A stretch of DNA of 64,000 bases, taken from contig NZ_JAHOEA010000015.1 of the NCBI RefSeq assembly GCF_019127135.1, positions 1 to 64,000 on the forward strand, written 5' to 3'. The notes under the pieces were generated by a model that was given only the letters and a program-made list of their open reading frames with translations, searched no databases and was not told the DNA's origin. Both the position numbers and the translations under genes were made by a program. Every line of letters starts with the position of its first letter. Positions within the stretch are counted from its first letter, which is position 1. Origin of the DNA: Segatella copri (lineage in GTDB: Bacteria > Bacteroidota > Bacteroidia > Bacteroidales > Bacteroidaceae). Below are positions 42,064 through 50,950 of the stretch, one piece after another.

Positions 42064-42112
42064 CAGTATCAATCAATATACGCAGCTTTTGCAGTATCAA
42101 AAATATACGCAG
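42063..42112 (+). repeat. tandem duplication in the glycosyltransferase leader
   Basis: GCAGTATCAA...AATATACGCAG occurs twice, at 42063-42085 and 42091-42112, about 28 bp apart. It makes up almost the whole leader and reaches the start codon. Confidence 0.75.
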
Positions 42113-43381
42113 ATGAGAGTACTCATAGTAAATACAAGTGAAAAGACAGGCGGAGCGGCAGTAGCAGCCAACCGCCTGATGGATGCCCTTAACAACAATG
42201 GCGTTAAGGCAAAGATGTTGGTACGCGACAAGGAGACTGAAGACATCACCGTGGTCAGTCTGCCCCGTTCGCTCAGGTTGCAGTGGAACTTCCTGTGGGA
42301 GCGCTGGTGCGTATTCTTGCATCTCCATTTCTCCCGTCAGCGCCTCTGGGAGGTAGACATGGCAACATCCGGCACCGATATCACCAAGCTCCGCGAGTTT
42401 CAGGAGGCAGATGTCATCCATCTCTCCTGGATCAATCAGGGCATGCTCTCACTCAAGAACATCCGCAAGATTATCCGCAGCGGCAAACCGGTGGTATGGA
42501 CCATGCACGATCTCTGGCCAGCTACCGGCATCTGCCATTATGCGCGCGGCTGCAACCGCTATGCCTCCGCCTGCGGCAACTGTCCGCTTCTCCCCAATAA
42601 AGGCAGCAAGAACGACCTCTCAGCAAAGATATTCCGCCGCAAGAAGGAACTCTACCATCGCGGCGCCATCTCCTTCGTCACCTGTAGCCGTTGGCTCGAA
42701 AAACAGGCAAAGGGTAGCGGTCTCTTCGTAGGCCAGCGCATCACCAACATCCCGAATCCGATAGATACCCACGTGTTCTGTCCGCAGGATCAGGCAGAGG
42801 CGCGTCTGCGTGCCGGTCTGCCAGCCGACAAGCATATCATCCTCTTCGTATCGCAGCGCGTAACCGACGAGCGCAAGGGCATGCGTTATTTCATCGAAGC
42901 CATCGACCGGCTGGTAGCGCGCTATCCCGAGATGAAGGAGAATACCGCCATCGCCATCCTGGGCGGCCATTCCGAGGAAGTAAATCTCACCCTGCCGTCC
43001 TATTCGCTCGGCTATGTCAGCGATGAGAAGCAGATAGTGGCAATCTACAATTCGGCAGATGCCTTCGTGCTGCCATCGCTCGAAGATAACCTCCCTAACA
43101 CCATCATGGAGTCGATGGCGTGCGGCGTGCCGAGCATCGGTTTCAGGGTAGGAGGAATACCGGAGATGATAGACCATCAGCAGAACGGCTACGTGGCCAA
43201 CTACCGCGATACCGAAGATCTGGCGAGTGGCATCCACTGGGTACTCGAAGAGGCCGACAGGGCGGCTCTGAAGCAGGCATGTCTGCAGAAGGTAGCACAG
43301 AATTATTCGCAGCATGCCGTAGCATTGAAATATATTGAAGTTTATAACGAGGCGATGGCCTACAAAAACTATAAGTTATGA
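42113..43381 (+). CDS. GT4-type glycosyltransferase
   Basis: A 422-residue cytoplasmic glycosyltransferase of the GT-B fold. N-terminal VNTSEKTGGAAVAANRLMDA holds the acceptor-domain glycine motif; IPNPIDTHVFCP starts the donor domain; LPSLEDNLPNTIMESMACG-like residues give the E-x7-E donor site near the C-terminus. GT4 enzymes transfer sugars to lipid-linked or polysaccharide acceptors. ATG 42113 is preferred over the frame opening at 41957 because it follows the promoter at 42033-42063. It overlaps the next glycosyltransferase by 4 bp. Confidence 0.88.
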   Translation: MRVLIVNTSEKTGGAAVAANRLMDALNNNGVKAKMLVRDKETEDITVVSLPRSLRLQWNFLWERWCVFLHLHFSRQRLWEVDMATSGTDITKLREFQEADVIHLSWINQGMLSLKNIRKIIRSGKPVVWTMHDLWPATGICHYARGCNRYASACGNCPLLPNKGSKNDLSAKIFRRKKELYHRGAISFVTCSRWLEKQAKGSGLFVGQRITNIPNPIDTHVFCPQDQAEARLRAGLPADKHIILFVSQRVTDERKGMRYFIEAIDRLVARYPEMKENTAIAILGGHSEEVNLTLPSYSLGYVSDEKQIVAIYNSADAFVLPSLEDNLPNTIMESMACGVPSIGFRVGGIPEMIDHQQNGYVANYRDTEDLASGIHWVLEEADRAALKQACLQKVAQNYSQHAVALKYIEVYNEAMAYKNYKL

Positions 43382-44154
43382 TTAAGTTCACCGTCGTAAC
43401 CTGTACGTACAATGCCGAGAAGGAGTTGCAGCGTACCCTCGACAGCGTGCAGCGCCAGACCTACTGCAACATCGAGCACATCATCATGGATGGCGGTTCC
43501 CGCGACCGTACCCTCCAGCTGGTGAAGGCATATCAGCATCGCAATGCAGTAGGCGAGAGCTCGCACGAAATCGTGGTGATATCAGAGCCCGACAAGGGAC
43601 TTTATGATGCCATGAACAAGAGCATAGACCGTGCTACGGGCGATTACCTGGTGTTCATGAATGCCGGCGACACCTTTCCTACAGCCGATACGCTGGAGTA
43701 CGTAGAAGGCTGCGTAGGCGAAGGAGAAGTACTGCCCGGCGTACTTTACGGCGATACCGATATCGTAAACGAGATGGGCCATTTTCTGCGTCATCGCCGC
43801 CTAGCCCCACCCAAGAAGCTCACGTGGCGTTCGTTCATCTGGGGTATGCTGGTGTGTCACCAGTCATTCTATGCCCGCACAGACATAGCCCGTGAGATTC
43901 ATTACGATCTGCACTACCGTTATTCGGCAGATGTAGACTGGTGCATCCGCATCATGCGAGAGTCATCTCGCCGCAAGCTCCCGTTGCGCAACGTCCATGC
44001 CGTTGTCACCCATTTTCTGGATGGTGGCATGACCACGCAGTACCATCAAGCCTCCCTGAAGGAGCGTTTCCAGGTGATGCGCACCCATTACGGCCTTCTT
44101 CCCACCCTTGCAGTTCATGCCTGGTTTGTGATAAGAGGGGCTTTTAAAAGGTAA
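43378..44154 (+). CDS. GT2-family glycosyltransferase
   Basis: A 258-residue GT-A-fold transferase. FTVVTCTYNAEKELQRTLDS opens the nucleotide-binding fold, DGGSRDRT follows, and DKGLYDAMNKSIDRATGDYL plus FMNAGDTF carry the metal-binding region. Close to colanic-acid WcaA/WcaE-like enzymes. It is translationally coupled to the GT4 gene through the ATGA overlap. The last codons lie inside the large dyad at 44135-44361. Confidence 0.88.
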   Translation: MIKFTVVTCTYNAEKELQRTLDSVQRQTYCNIEHIIMDGGSRDRTLQLVKAYQHRNAVGESSHEIVVISEPDKGLYDAMNKSIDRATGDYLVFMNAGDTFPTADTLEYVEGCVGEGEVLPGVLYGDTDIVNEMGHFLRHRRLAPPKKLTWRSFIWGMLVCHQSFYARTDIAREIHYDLHYRYSADVDWCIRIMRESSRRKLPLRNVHAVVTHFLDGGMTTQYHQASLKERFQVMRTHYGLLPTLAVHAWFVIRGAFKR

Positions 44155-44361
44155 AAAGGTAAAAAAAGCCTTCCCCCTTTGCGCCCCCGTTCCCAGCGAT
44201 TCCATCGCTGGTCCCCTCAAGTCTTGAAAAATAGCCCCTGGTGTGTTTTTACATCAGGGGCTTTTTACTTTATGGGGACCAGCGATGGAATCGCTGGGAA
44301 CGGGGCCGAACGGGGGTTAGCCCTTTTTTACCTTTTTACTTTTTTACCTTTAAAAGCCCCT
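44135..44361. repeat. 227-bp dyad between convergent genes with perfect 32-bp arms
   Basis: Bases 44185-44216 are the exact reverse complement of 44274-44305; each arm is itself palindromic around CCAGCGAT/ATCGCTGG. At the centre AGCCCCTG/CAGGGGCT forms a bidirectional terminator (44233-44262). The outer flanks, GGGGCTTTTAAAAGGTAAA and its complement TTTACCTTTAAAAGCCCC, are also inverted and encode the last residues of the two convergent genes. Confidence 0.88.
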
Positions 44362-46708
44362 TCAGGTCGGTGATGACGGACTGGGTGTAGGCTCTTATCT
44401 GAGATTCTGACAGATCGCTGATATGCTCGGGAGCGAGGGCGGCGATGTACTGGCGGGTCTCCATCTCTATCATCGTGGCGATAGGGAGGAGCTTGTGGGC
44501 TGTCTTGCCGATGGCTTCTATTGATAACTCGCCATCTGTTGCCTGCTGGAGGTTCTGGAGATGGGATGACAACTCCTGCTTGACGGTGCTGAGTATCTCG
44601 GCTTCTGCCTCCGGATCGCCTTCTGCAAAGGTCAGGAGGGCTGCAAAACGGGAATTCTTATTGGCTTCCTCTGCAGTATCCTCTGTTTCCTCTGCAATAT
44701 CTTCTGTTTCTGATGCAGTATCCTCTGTTTCTGATGCGGTATCCTCTGCTATATCCTCTGCTGCTGATGCTGCATCCTCCAAACCGAGGATTTCTTTCAG
44801 TTTCTCTGTGCTGAACGGTTTGAAGAGGCAATCGTCGAAACCGGCTTCTTTCAACTCTCTGATGATGCTGGCATCGTGGGCGGTCATCGCTACTACCTTC
44901 ATGTGGCTGTGGTTGATGTGCTGAATCATCCTGATGCCGTTCATCTCGGGCATTTCGATATCCATCATCATCAGCGCAGGATGCTCGTTGTGGAGCATGG
45001 TGAGCGCCTCGGCTACATGCAGACAGGCAAAGACTTGCCAGCTGTCGCCTACCAGCTTCTTCAGCATCTCCTGAAGCAGACGGAGCTGCAACGGGTCGTC
45101 ATCGAGTAGCAGTATCTTGTGATTTTCGAAATGGAGCTTGACTGGGGTGAGCGGCTTCTGCTCTTCTGCCTCTTCTACTGCAGGAGCGGTGCCTAAGGCA
45201 AGCGGAATGGTGACGGTGAAGGTGCTGCCCTTGTCCTTGACGGATTCCAGACGCAGGGTGCCCTGGAGCAGATTGACCAGTTCCTGGGTGATGTTCAGTC
45301 CGAGACCGGTGCCCTCGATGCCCTGGGCACTCTTCAGACGGGTGAACGCCTGGAACACCTTCTGGCGCTCTTCGGCGGTCATGCCCTTGCCGGTATCCCT
45401 TACCGAGAAGGTGAGGAGGTGCTGGGGACTGATGGCTGCCTGGATGGTGACGCTGCCCTTATCGGTATACTTGATAGCATTGCTAACCAGGTTGTTGAGT
45501 ATCTGACGGATACGGAAGGCATCGGCACGGTAGTAGGTCTGAGAACTGCTGATGCCATCGAGCTCCAGATGCAGTTCCAGTCCCTTCTCACGGCTCAGGA
45601 TCTGCATCTCTCCGGCACACTGGCGGAACATGTCGGCAGGCGAGAAATCTACCGGGTTCAGCTTCATCAGTCCGTTTTCCAACTGGTGATAATCGAGCAG
45701 GGCGGCAACGAGCCGGGAGAGATGGGTGGCAGAACCCTTGATGCTGTTGAGGCAGGAGATGCCTTGCGGGTTGTCGACATAATCCTTCATCAGGTCGATG
45801 AAGCCCGAGATGCTGGCAGCCGGAGCCTTGATGTCGTGGGTGATGGTGAGGAGCAGGCGTTCGCGCTGGTTCATGATGCGCCTGATTTCCTCGTTAGCCT
45901 CTTCGAGATTCTCGCGGTAGATGCGTTCCTTCTGCGTATCGCGGTAGATGTAATAGACGAGGATGACGGCGGCTGTGATGGCTACGATGGCAAGCAGACC
46001 TATCTGCCAGAGCAGATTCTGGCGCGCCTGCATCGCCTGGTTGATAGCCTGCTGCATCGCCTGACGTTCGCGCTGGTGGATATCGTTGAGCTGCTGGGAG
46101 GAGCGCAGGGCGAGGCGGGCATTGGTTATCTGCAGGTCTCTCACCTCGCGGTTGATAGCCTCGTGGTTATCGCGCATAGACTGCTTCTCCTGGCGGTCAA
46201 TCTGTTTCAGGATATTGGCTACGTTTCCGGCTACGTTGACCGGGGTAGAGAGGGTATCGGTGACAGCCTGGTTGCTGTCGCGTCTGATGCTGAGTGTTTC
46301 GGCATGTTCCTTCTTGAAGGCATCGGCAAGGCGGCGGAAGAAGCCCTTGCGGGTTTTCATCACCTCTACGGTAGTGTTCTTTGCCACATGAGTCTTGGGT
46401 GCCTTGGAATGCACGACAACGGAATCTTCGCCACTGTTGAGGCTGTTCATCTTCTCGTGCAGATAGTTGTGGGATGACTTACCCTGCATGGCACGGGTAA
46501 GCTGCTGCAGATTGGTCTGTTCCTCCTTGAGCAGGCTCGACATGGTGCTGTCGGCTGCCTGGCGCTTTTCGATATAGTCGCGGGTTGCCTGGTTGATAGC
46601 GAGCACGGCTGTGGTGTTGCGATATACCAACCCTATCGCCAGAATCAGTACGATGGCGACGATGATGTAACCCAGGGCTACCTTGAAAGGAACGTTTGTT
46701 TTCTGCAT
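44336..46708 (-). CDS. hybrid histidine kinase with receiver and HPt-like domain
   Basis: A 790-residue inner-membrane sensor. Membrane segments at about 11-30 and 235-255 enclose a helical periplasmic region. The HisKA box THDIKAPAASISGF has His291; the ATPase domain shows NLVSNAIKYTDKG and GTGLGLNITQELV. A receiver follows, with phospho-acceptor Asp583 in MMMDIEMPEMNG, and an HPt-like end with His738 in GKTAHKLLP. An acidic repeat linker (SETEDTASETEDIAEETEDT) of varying length joins the last two. The NtrC-type regulator at 47328-48701 on the same strand is the likely partner. Confidence 0.9.
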   Translation of the reverse strand: MQKTNVPFKVALGYIIVAIVLILAIGLVYRNTTAVLAINQATRDYIEKRQAADSTMSSLLKEEQTNLQQLTRAMQGKSSHNYLHEKMNSLNSGEDSVVVHSKAPKTHVAKNTTVEVMKTRKGFFRRLADAFKKEHAETLSIRRDSNQAVTDTLSTPVNVAGNVANILKQIDRQEKQSMRDNHEAINREVRDLQITNARLALRSSQQLNDIHQRERQAMQQAINQAMQARQNLLWQIGLLAIVAITAAVILVYYIYRDTQKERIYRENLEEANEEIRRIMNQRERLLLTITHDIKAPAASISGFIDLMKDYVDNPQGISCLNSIKGSATHLSRLVAALLDYHQLENGLMKLNPVDFSPADMFRQCAGEMQILSREKGLELHLELDGISSSQTYYRADAFRIRQILNNLVSNAIKYTDKGSVTIQAAISPQHLLTFSVRDTGKGMTAEERQKVFQAFTRLKSAQGIEGTGLGLNITQELVNLLQGTLRLESVKDKGSTFTVTIPLALGTAPAVEEAEEQKPLTPVKLHFENHKILLLDDDPLQLRLLQEMLKKLVGDSWQVFACLHVAEALTMLHNEHPALMMMDIEMPEMNGIRMIQHINHSHMKVVAMTAHDASIIRELKEAGFDDCLFKPFSTEKLKEILGLEDAASAAEDIAEDTASETEDTASETEDIAEETEDTAEEANKNSRFAALLTFAEGDPEAEAEILSTVKQELSSHLQNLQQATDGELSIEAIGKTAHKLLPIATMIEMETRQYIAALAPEHISDLSESQIRAYTQSVITDLKGLLKVKK
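44670..44775 (-). repeat. minisatellite coding for the kinase's acidic linker
   Basis: Units of about 24-30 bases containing TCTGATGCAGTATCCTCTG and close variants repeat in tandem and encode Ser/Glu-Thr-Glu-Asp runs. The count could change by slippage without breaking the frame when units are multiples of three. Confidence 0.6.
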
Positions 46709-46751
46709 CTTCTAATCTTTTAATGTTTTGAGTCTTTTTGCTATTTGCGTG

Positions 46752-46759
46752 CAAAGTTA
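46752..46759 (-). promoter_or_regulatory. -7 element of the histidine kinase gene
   Basis: TAACTTTG on the minus strand, 44 bases before the start. The position 20 bases further upstream reads GTTG, a weak -33. Confidence 0.5.
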
Positions 46760-46785
46760 ATCAAAAATGCGATATAAACCAACGA

Positions 46786-46829
46786 AAACAGGAGATAAAT
46801 GCCAAAAGCTGGTCATCTATCTCCTGTTT
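46786..46829 (-). terminator. terminator after the small secreted protein gene
   Basis: AAACAGGAGATA pairs perfectly with TATCTCCTGTTT over a 20-base loop, just past the stop at 46871. The downstream T run is short (TTTTC). Confidence 0.7.
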
Positions 46830-46870
46830 CATTGAAAGCGACGCGTAATTACTATTTTCTGAAGGTGAAT

Positions 46871-47080
46871 TTACTCTGCTACGGTTGAATTCACTGTTGT
46901 TGCTGTAGTGTCTGTAGGAGTCTCTGCTGGGGTCTCAACAGGTGTTGCTGTTGTGTCGGCTGGAGCTACTGTGTCTACTGGTTCTGAACCTGCAACGCTT
47001 ACCATTCTGTTACCTGCAAATACATTGCTAACTGATACCATTGCTACTGCTGCGATAACTGCAAATACTAACTTTTTCAT
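46871..47080 (-). CDS. small secreted Thr/Pro-rich protein
   Basis: A 69-residue protein: signal peptide MKKLVFAVIAAVAMVSVSNV ending at FAG, then a low-complexity tail of Pro, Thr, Ala and Glu (VAPADTTATPVETPAETPTD). The tail is probably disordered, and Bacteroidetes often O-glycosylate Thr next to Ala in such stretches. It lies between the kinase and the NtrC-type regulator, all on the minus strand, with its own terminator. Function unknown. Confidence 0.7.
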   Translation of the reverse strand: MKKLVFAVIAAVAMVSVSNVFAGNRMVSVAGSEPVDTVAPADTTATPVETPAETPTDTTATTVNSTVAE

Positions 47081-47272
47081 AATTCTTTTGTTTTTAAATT
47101 GTGAATATTATTTTGTTTATTAATTCTCTTGCTGAAACTCATTTGCGAGTTCGCTAAATAATATCACAATAGGCGTGCCAGAAAATGATAAATTTGGTTA
47201 AGTATCTGATAATCAGGGTAAATGGTGTTTTGTGCCAGAAACGGGATGTGGGGAAAGTGGGGAAAAGGTGTA

Positions 47273-47308
47273 GAAAAATTCCCCAATATAGTGTGGAATA
47301 TATTGGGG
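47273..47308 (-). terminator. terminator after the NtrC-type regulator gene
   Basis: CCCCAATATA pairs perfectly with TATATTGGGG, followed on the minus strand by AATTTTTC. Confidence 0.85.
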
Positions 47309-47327
47309 AATCGGGGTGTGATATGTT

Positions 47328-48701
47328 TTACTCCATGCCGTATTTCTTCATTTTGTTGTAGAGAGTCTTGCGGTCGATGGCAAGCAGTTGGGCTGCCTTG
47401 CTCTTGTTGCCGTGGGTGGCTCTCAGGGCAGCGGCGATGCTTTCCTGTTCCGACTGTTCGCTGTGCAGCTGCATATTGATTGGTCGGGCTGTGGAGGTCT
47501 GTGCCATCGTCTTCTCCAGTTCCTGGGCACCGATATACTTGCCACGGGTGAGCAGGGTGGCGCGCTTCATCACATTGTTCAGTTCGCGCAGGTTGCCCGG
47601 CCAGTCGTATGAGGCAATAATTTCGGAGGCTTTGGCATCCAGTCCGAGCACATTCTTGCCCAGTTCCTGGTTGGCATGCTTGATGAAGAGGTTGGCAAAG
47701 AGGAAGATGTCGGCACCTCTGTCCTTGAGGGCAGGCATGTAGATGGTAAACTCGTTGATGCGGTGATAGAGGTCCTCTCTGAATTTGCCTTCGGCTACCG
47801 CCTGCGCCAGATTCTCGTTGGTGGCACAGATGAGTCGGATATCCACATCAATCTCCTGCGTGCTGCCCAGCGGACGGATTTTTCTCTCCTGCAAGGCTCT
47901 GAGGAGCTGCACCTGTACTTCGTAGTTGAGGTTTCCCATTTCATCGAGGAAAACCGTTCCGCCGTTAGCTATCTCGAAGGCGCCCTTCTTATCCTGTTCA
48001 GCTCCGGTAAAGGCACCCTTCTTATATCCGAAGAATTCAGATGCTGCCACCTCCTTAGGAATGGCGCCGCAGTCGATGGCATAGAAAGGCTTGTCCTTGC
48101 GCAGACTCTGTTCATGGATGCTGCGCGCCACATATTCCTTTCCGGTGCCGCTGGCTCCGAGAATGAGCACTGACATCGGGGTTGGGGCAACGAGCGAAAC
48201 GAACTCGTAGAGCTGTTTGGAAGCCTCGCTTTCACCTTTTATATATCTGGGCACTTCCGTAGCGCCCTGCTGCTCTTCTTGGGGCGCATCCTGCATGGCG
48301 GCAGATTCCGCACGCTGAGGGGCAGAAACCGCTGAAGCGGCCGACTGGATAGCCTCACGGATTTTCTCTAAGAGGATTTCGGGATGGAAGGGTTTAGCCA
48401 CGTAATCGGTAGCACCCGATTTCATGGCACATACGGCATTCTGAACCTCTGCATAGCTAGTCATTACGATAAAAGGCAGGTGGGCATCGGACTTTCTGAT
48501 ATGCTGGAGCAATACCAGTCCGTCGTGGTCGGGCAGGCGCAAGTCGGAAAGAACCAGATGGAATGCATCGCCGGCTCCCATCGCTTTGATGGCAGCGCCT
48601 ACGGATGTTACCCTTTCTACATCGAATCCTTTCTTTTTGAGCCAAGTCTGTATCATTGTTCCGAATGCCAAATCGTCTTCTACAATCAATATCCTCTTCA
48701 T
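47328..48701 (-). CDS. sigma-54-dependent response regulator (NtrC family)
   Basis: A 457-residue activator. Receiver domain with phospho-acceptor Asp in LVLSDLRLPDHDG (about residue 53), AAA+ domain with Walker A GASGTGKE and the sigma-54 contact loop GAFTGA (in FGYKKGAFTGAEQDKKGAFE), and a Fis-type helix-turn-helix at the end (NKSKAAQLLAIDRKTLYNKM). It would activate sigma-54 promoters on phosphorylation, probably by the hybrid kinase encoded nearby. Targets are not visible here. A -7 element TACCTTTG lies on the minus strand at 48751-48758. Confidence 0.95.
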   Translation of the reverse strand: MKRILIVEDDLAFGTMIQTWLKKKGFDVERVTSVGAAIKAMGAGDAFHLVLSDLRLPDHDGLVLLQHIRKSDAHLPFIVMTSYAEVQNAVCAMKSGATDYVAKPFHPEILLEKIREAIQSAASAVSAPQRAESAAMQDAPQEEQQGATEVPRYIKGESEASKQLYEFVSLVAPTPMSVLILGASGTGKEYVARSIHEQSLRKDKPFYAIDCGAIPKEVAASEFFGYKKGAFTGAEQDKKGAFEIANGGTVFLDEMGNLNYEVQVQLLRALQERKIRPLGSTQEIDVDIRLICATNENLAQAVAEGKFREDLYHRINEFTIYMPALKDRGADIFLFANLFIKHANQELGKNVLGLDAKASEIIASYDWPGNLRELNNVMKRATLLTRGKYIGAQELEKTMAQTSTARPINMQLHSEQSEQESIAAALRATHGNKSKAAQLLAIDRKTLYNKMKKYGME

Positions 48702-48750
48702 GATGTTCTGTTTTATCCTCTTCTAAAATATCGTTATATATAACTTTGTG

Positions 48751-48758
48751 CAAAGGTA
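48751..48758 (-). promoter_or_regulatory. -7 element of the NtrC-type regulator gene
   Basis: TACCTTTG on the minus strand, 50 bases before the start codon; no clear -33 partner. Confidence 0.45.
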
Positions 48759-48904
48759 CGGAAAAGTTGTATGGAAAGCTATTTAATTCACATTATTTAG
48801 CAATAAAACCGACTAAAATTCTACAAACCCTGTTCTATTATCTTATTTTTAGTGAAAAGAACAATTGTTTTCGGATAAAAGCATGCTAGTTGCTTTATTT
48901 TTTG

Positions 48905-48912
48905 TATCTTTG
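48905..48912 (+). promoter_or_regulatory. -7 element of the surface-glycan genes
   Basis: TATCTTTG, 27 bases before the acetyltransferase ATG, probably serving the three plus-strand genes to 51772. Confidence 0.5.
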
Positions 48913-48938
48913 CAAAGATAAAAATAAGATTTAGAGTC

Positions 48939-49502
48939 ATGAATCCGATAGTACAAACCATCATATTGTCAGCTTCGGCGGTGCGCATGTTGCCGCATAT
49001 CGCTCTGTATCTGCTCCATAAGAAGAAGATAGATGCCGACCTGCTGAAGGTGCAGGACAGGAAGCCTACGGTGCTTAACCTGATTAAGGCATGCACCCGC
49101 GAAAGGAGTTTCCGCAATCTGTTTTATTACCGCATGGGCGAATACCGTTCGGTTTTCATCAGCTGGCTGTTGCCTCCCGAGCGTACGATGACCATCTGGT
49201 GCCCGCATATCGGGAAGGGTGCGCATCTGGAGCACAGCTATGCCACCTATCTCAACGCAGAAAGCATAGGTGATGACTTCTACTGTCTGCAGATGGTGAC
49301 GCTGGGCAACGGCAAGGGCGGCAGGCCTACCATAGGAAATGACGTGAAGATTTATACCGGCGCCACGGTCTTCGGCGGCATCCATATCGGCAACCACGTG
49401 ACGATAGGCGCCGGTGCCGTGGTATTCCAGGATATTCCCGACGGGGCTACCGTGGTAGGGAATCCGGGGAGAATAGTAAAACAGGAAGATAAAAAAGATT
49501 AG
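48939..49502 (+). CDS. hexapeptide-repeat acetyltransferase (serine acetyltransferase-like)
   Basis: A 187-residue protein. A helical N-terminus is followed by left-handed beta-helix repeats (IGNDVKIYTGATVFGGIHIG, NHVTIGAGAVVFQDIPDG) and the usual VVGNPGRIV ending. Related to serine acetyltransferases but placed before a flippase and LicD gene, so O-acetylation of a surface glycan is more likely than cysteine synthesis (inference). Six bases separate it from the next gene. Confidence 0.82.
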   Translation: MNPIVQTIILSASAVRMLPHIALYLLHKKKIDADLLKVQDRKPTVLNLIKACTRERSFRNLFYYRMGEYRSVFISWLLPPERTMTIWCPHIGKGAHLEHSYATYLNAESIGDDFYCLQMVTLGNGKGGRPTIGNDVKIYTGATVFGGIHIGNHVTIGAGAVVFQDIPDGATVVGNPGRIVKQEDKKD

Positions 49503-49507
49503 AAGAT

Positions 49508-50944
49508 ATGGCAGAAACACTGAAGGAGAAAACAGCCAAGGGACTTTTCTGGGGGGCAATGAACAATGGAGCGATGCAGGTTATCGGACTGGTATTCGGC
49601 ATCATCCTGGGACGACTGCTGTCAAAGGAAGACTACGGAATGATGGCGATGATCAATGTGTTCCCGCTGATAGCGATTGCACTCCAGAACAGTGGATTCG
49701 CTTCTGCCATCGGTAACCTGAAGCATCCTACCTCCAATGATTACAACTCCGTGTTCTGGTTTAACATCATCGTGGGCGGTTCTCTTTATGTCATCCTTTT
49801 CCTCTGTGCCCCTTTCATTGCAGATTTCTATCATGATGACCGGCTTATCGCGTTGTGCAGGCTGGCTTTCGTCACGATTCTCTTTTCCAGTCTGGGTACG
49901 GCTCAGGCTGCATTCCTCTTCAAGAACATGATGGTGAAGCAGCAGGCGAAGGCAAGTATCACGGCGGTGCTGCTGTCGAGTAGCGTGGGTGTGCTGATGG
50001 CATGGAATGGCTTTGCCTATTGGTCATTGGCAACCCAGGGAGTGGTCTATGTGGGACTGAATACCCTGCTGGTATGGCATTATTCCACCTGGCGACCTTC
50101 GCTGAAGATAGATTTCACGCCCGTGAAGACGATGTTTCCGTTCAGCTTCAAGATAGCTGCCACAACCATCGCCACCAAAATCAATGACAACGTGATGAAT
50201 ATCCTTTTGGGACGTTTCTACAACAATGCCATTACGGGTAGCTACAACCAGGCTTACCAGTGGAACTCGAAGTGTTATCTGCTGTTGCAGGGAATGCTGA
50301 ATCCGGTCATCCAGCCTACCTTGGTGAATCTCTCTGACGACAAGGAGCGCCAGCTGATGGCTTTCAGGAAGATGGTGAGGTTTATCTGCTTCCTTTCCTT
50401 CCCCCTGCTGTTCGGACTGGGACTCGTTTCCAATGAGTTCATCATCATCACGCTTACCGAGAAATGGCAGTCGAGCGCAGAACTGCTGCGCATGCTGTGC
50501 GTGGGCGGTTCGGTGATGCCGCTATATACGCTGTTTTCCAACGTGGTGATCAGCAAGGGTAAATCTGGCGCCTATTTCTGGTGTACGGTATCGCTGAGCG
50601 TTACCCAGATTGTGCTGATGCTGTTTCTCTGGCCTTACGGCATCCGTCTGATGGTATCTGTCTACGTGGCATTGACCATCATCTGGATGTTTGTATGGTA
50701 TGCGCTGGCTTACCGCTATATCAGCTACCGTCCGCTCGACTTTCTGAAAGATACCTGTCCGTTCCTGCTGGCGGCTCTGGGCGTGATGAGCCTTACCTAT
50801 CTGGCAACGGCGGGCATTACCAATCTGGCATGTCTGCTCCTGGCAAGGGTTGTGATGGCTGCCGTATTATATTTCGTGGTCATGAAGACAGCCCGGGTTG
50901 CCATTTTGGACGAGTGTATCCGTTTTGTATTAAAGAAAAAATAG
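49508..50944 (+). CDS. polysaccharide flippase (Wzx/MOP family)
   Basis: A 478-residue integral membrane protein with about 12-14 helices. The start, KTAKGLFWGAMNNGAMQVIG followed by GRLLSKEDYGMMAMI, is typical of the polysaccharide-transporter branch of the MOP superfamily. It would move lipid-linked glycan units across the inner membrane. Codons 17-19 contain a run of six G (49551-49556), in frame here. Confidence 0.9.
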   Translation: MAETLKEKTAKGLFWGAMNNGAMQVIGLVFGIILGRLLSKEDYGMMAMINVFPLIAIALQNSGFASAIGNLKHPTSNDYNSVFWFNIIVGGSLYVILFLCAPFIADFYHDDRLIALCRLAFVTILFSSLGTAQAAFLFKNMMVKQQAKASITAVLLSSSVGVLMAWNGFAYWSLATQGVVYVGLNTLLVWHYSTWRPSLKIDFTPVKTMFPFSFKIAATTIATKINDNVMNILLGRFYNNAITGSYNQAYQWNSKCYLLLQGMLNPVIQPTLVNLSDDKERQLMAFRKMVRFICFLSFPLLFGLGLVSNEFIIITLTEKWQSSAELLRMLCVGGSVMPLYTLFSNVVISKGKSGAYFWCTVSLSVTQIVLMLFLWPYGIRLMVSVYVALTIIWMFVWYALAYRYISYRPLDFLKDTCPFLLAALGVMSLTYLATAGITNLACLLLARVVMAAVLYFVVMKTARVAILDECIRFVLKKK

Positions 50945-50950
50945 AAGAAT

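Noticed and set aside
41957..42112. Extended N-terminus for the GT4 glycosyltransferase
   Set aside because: It would begin upstream of a canonical promoter (42033-42063) and inside the tail of a terminator. The extra residues are not glycosyltransferase-like.
45419..46477. A 352-codon open frame on the plus strand inside the histidine kinase gene
   Set aside because: It is antisense to clear HisKA, ATPase and receiver motifs, with no start context or family features of its own.
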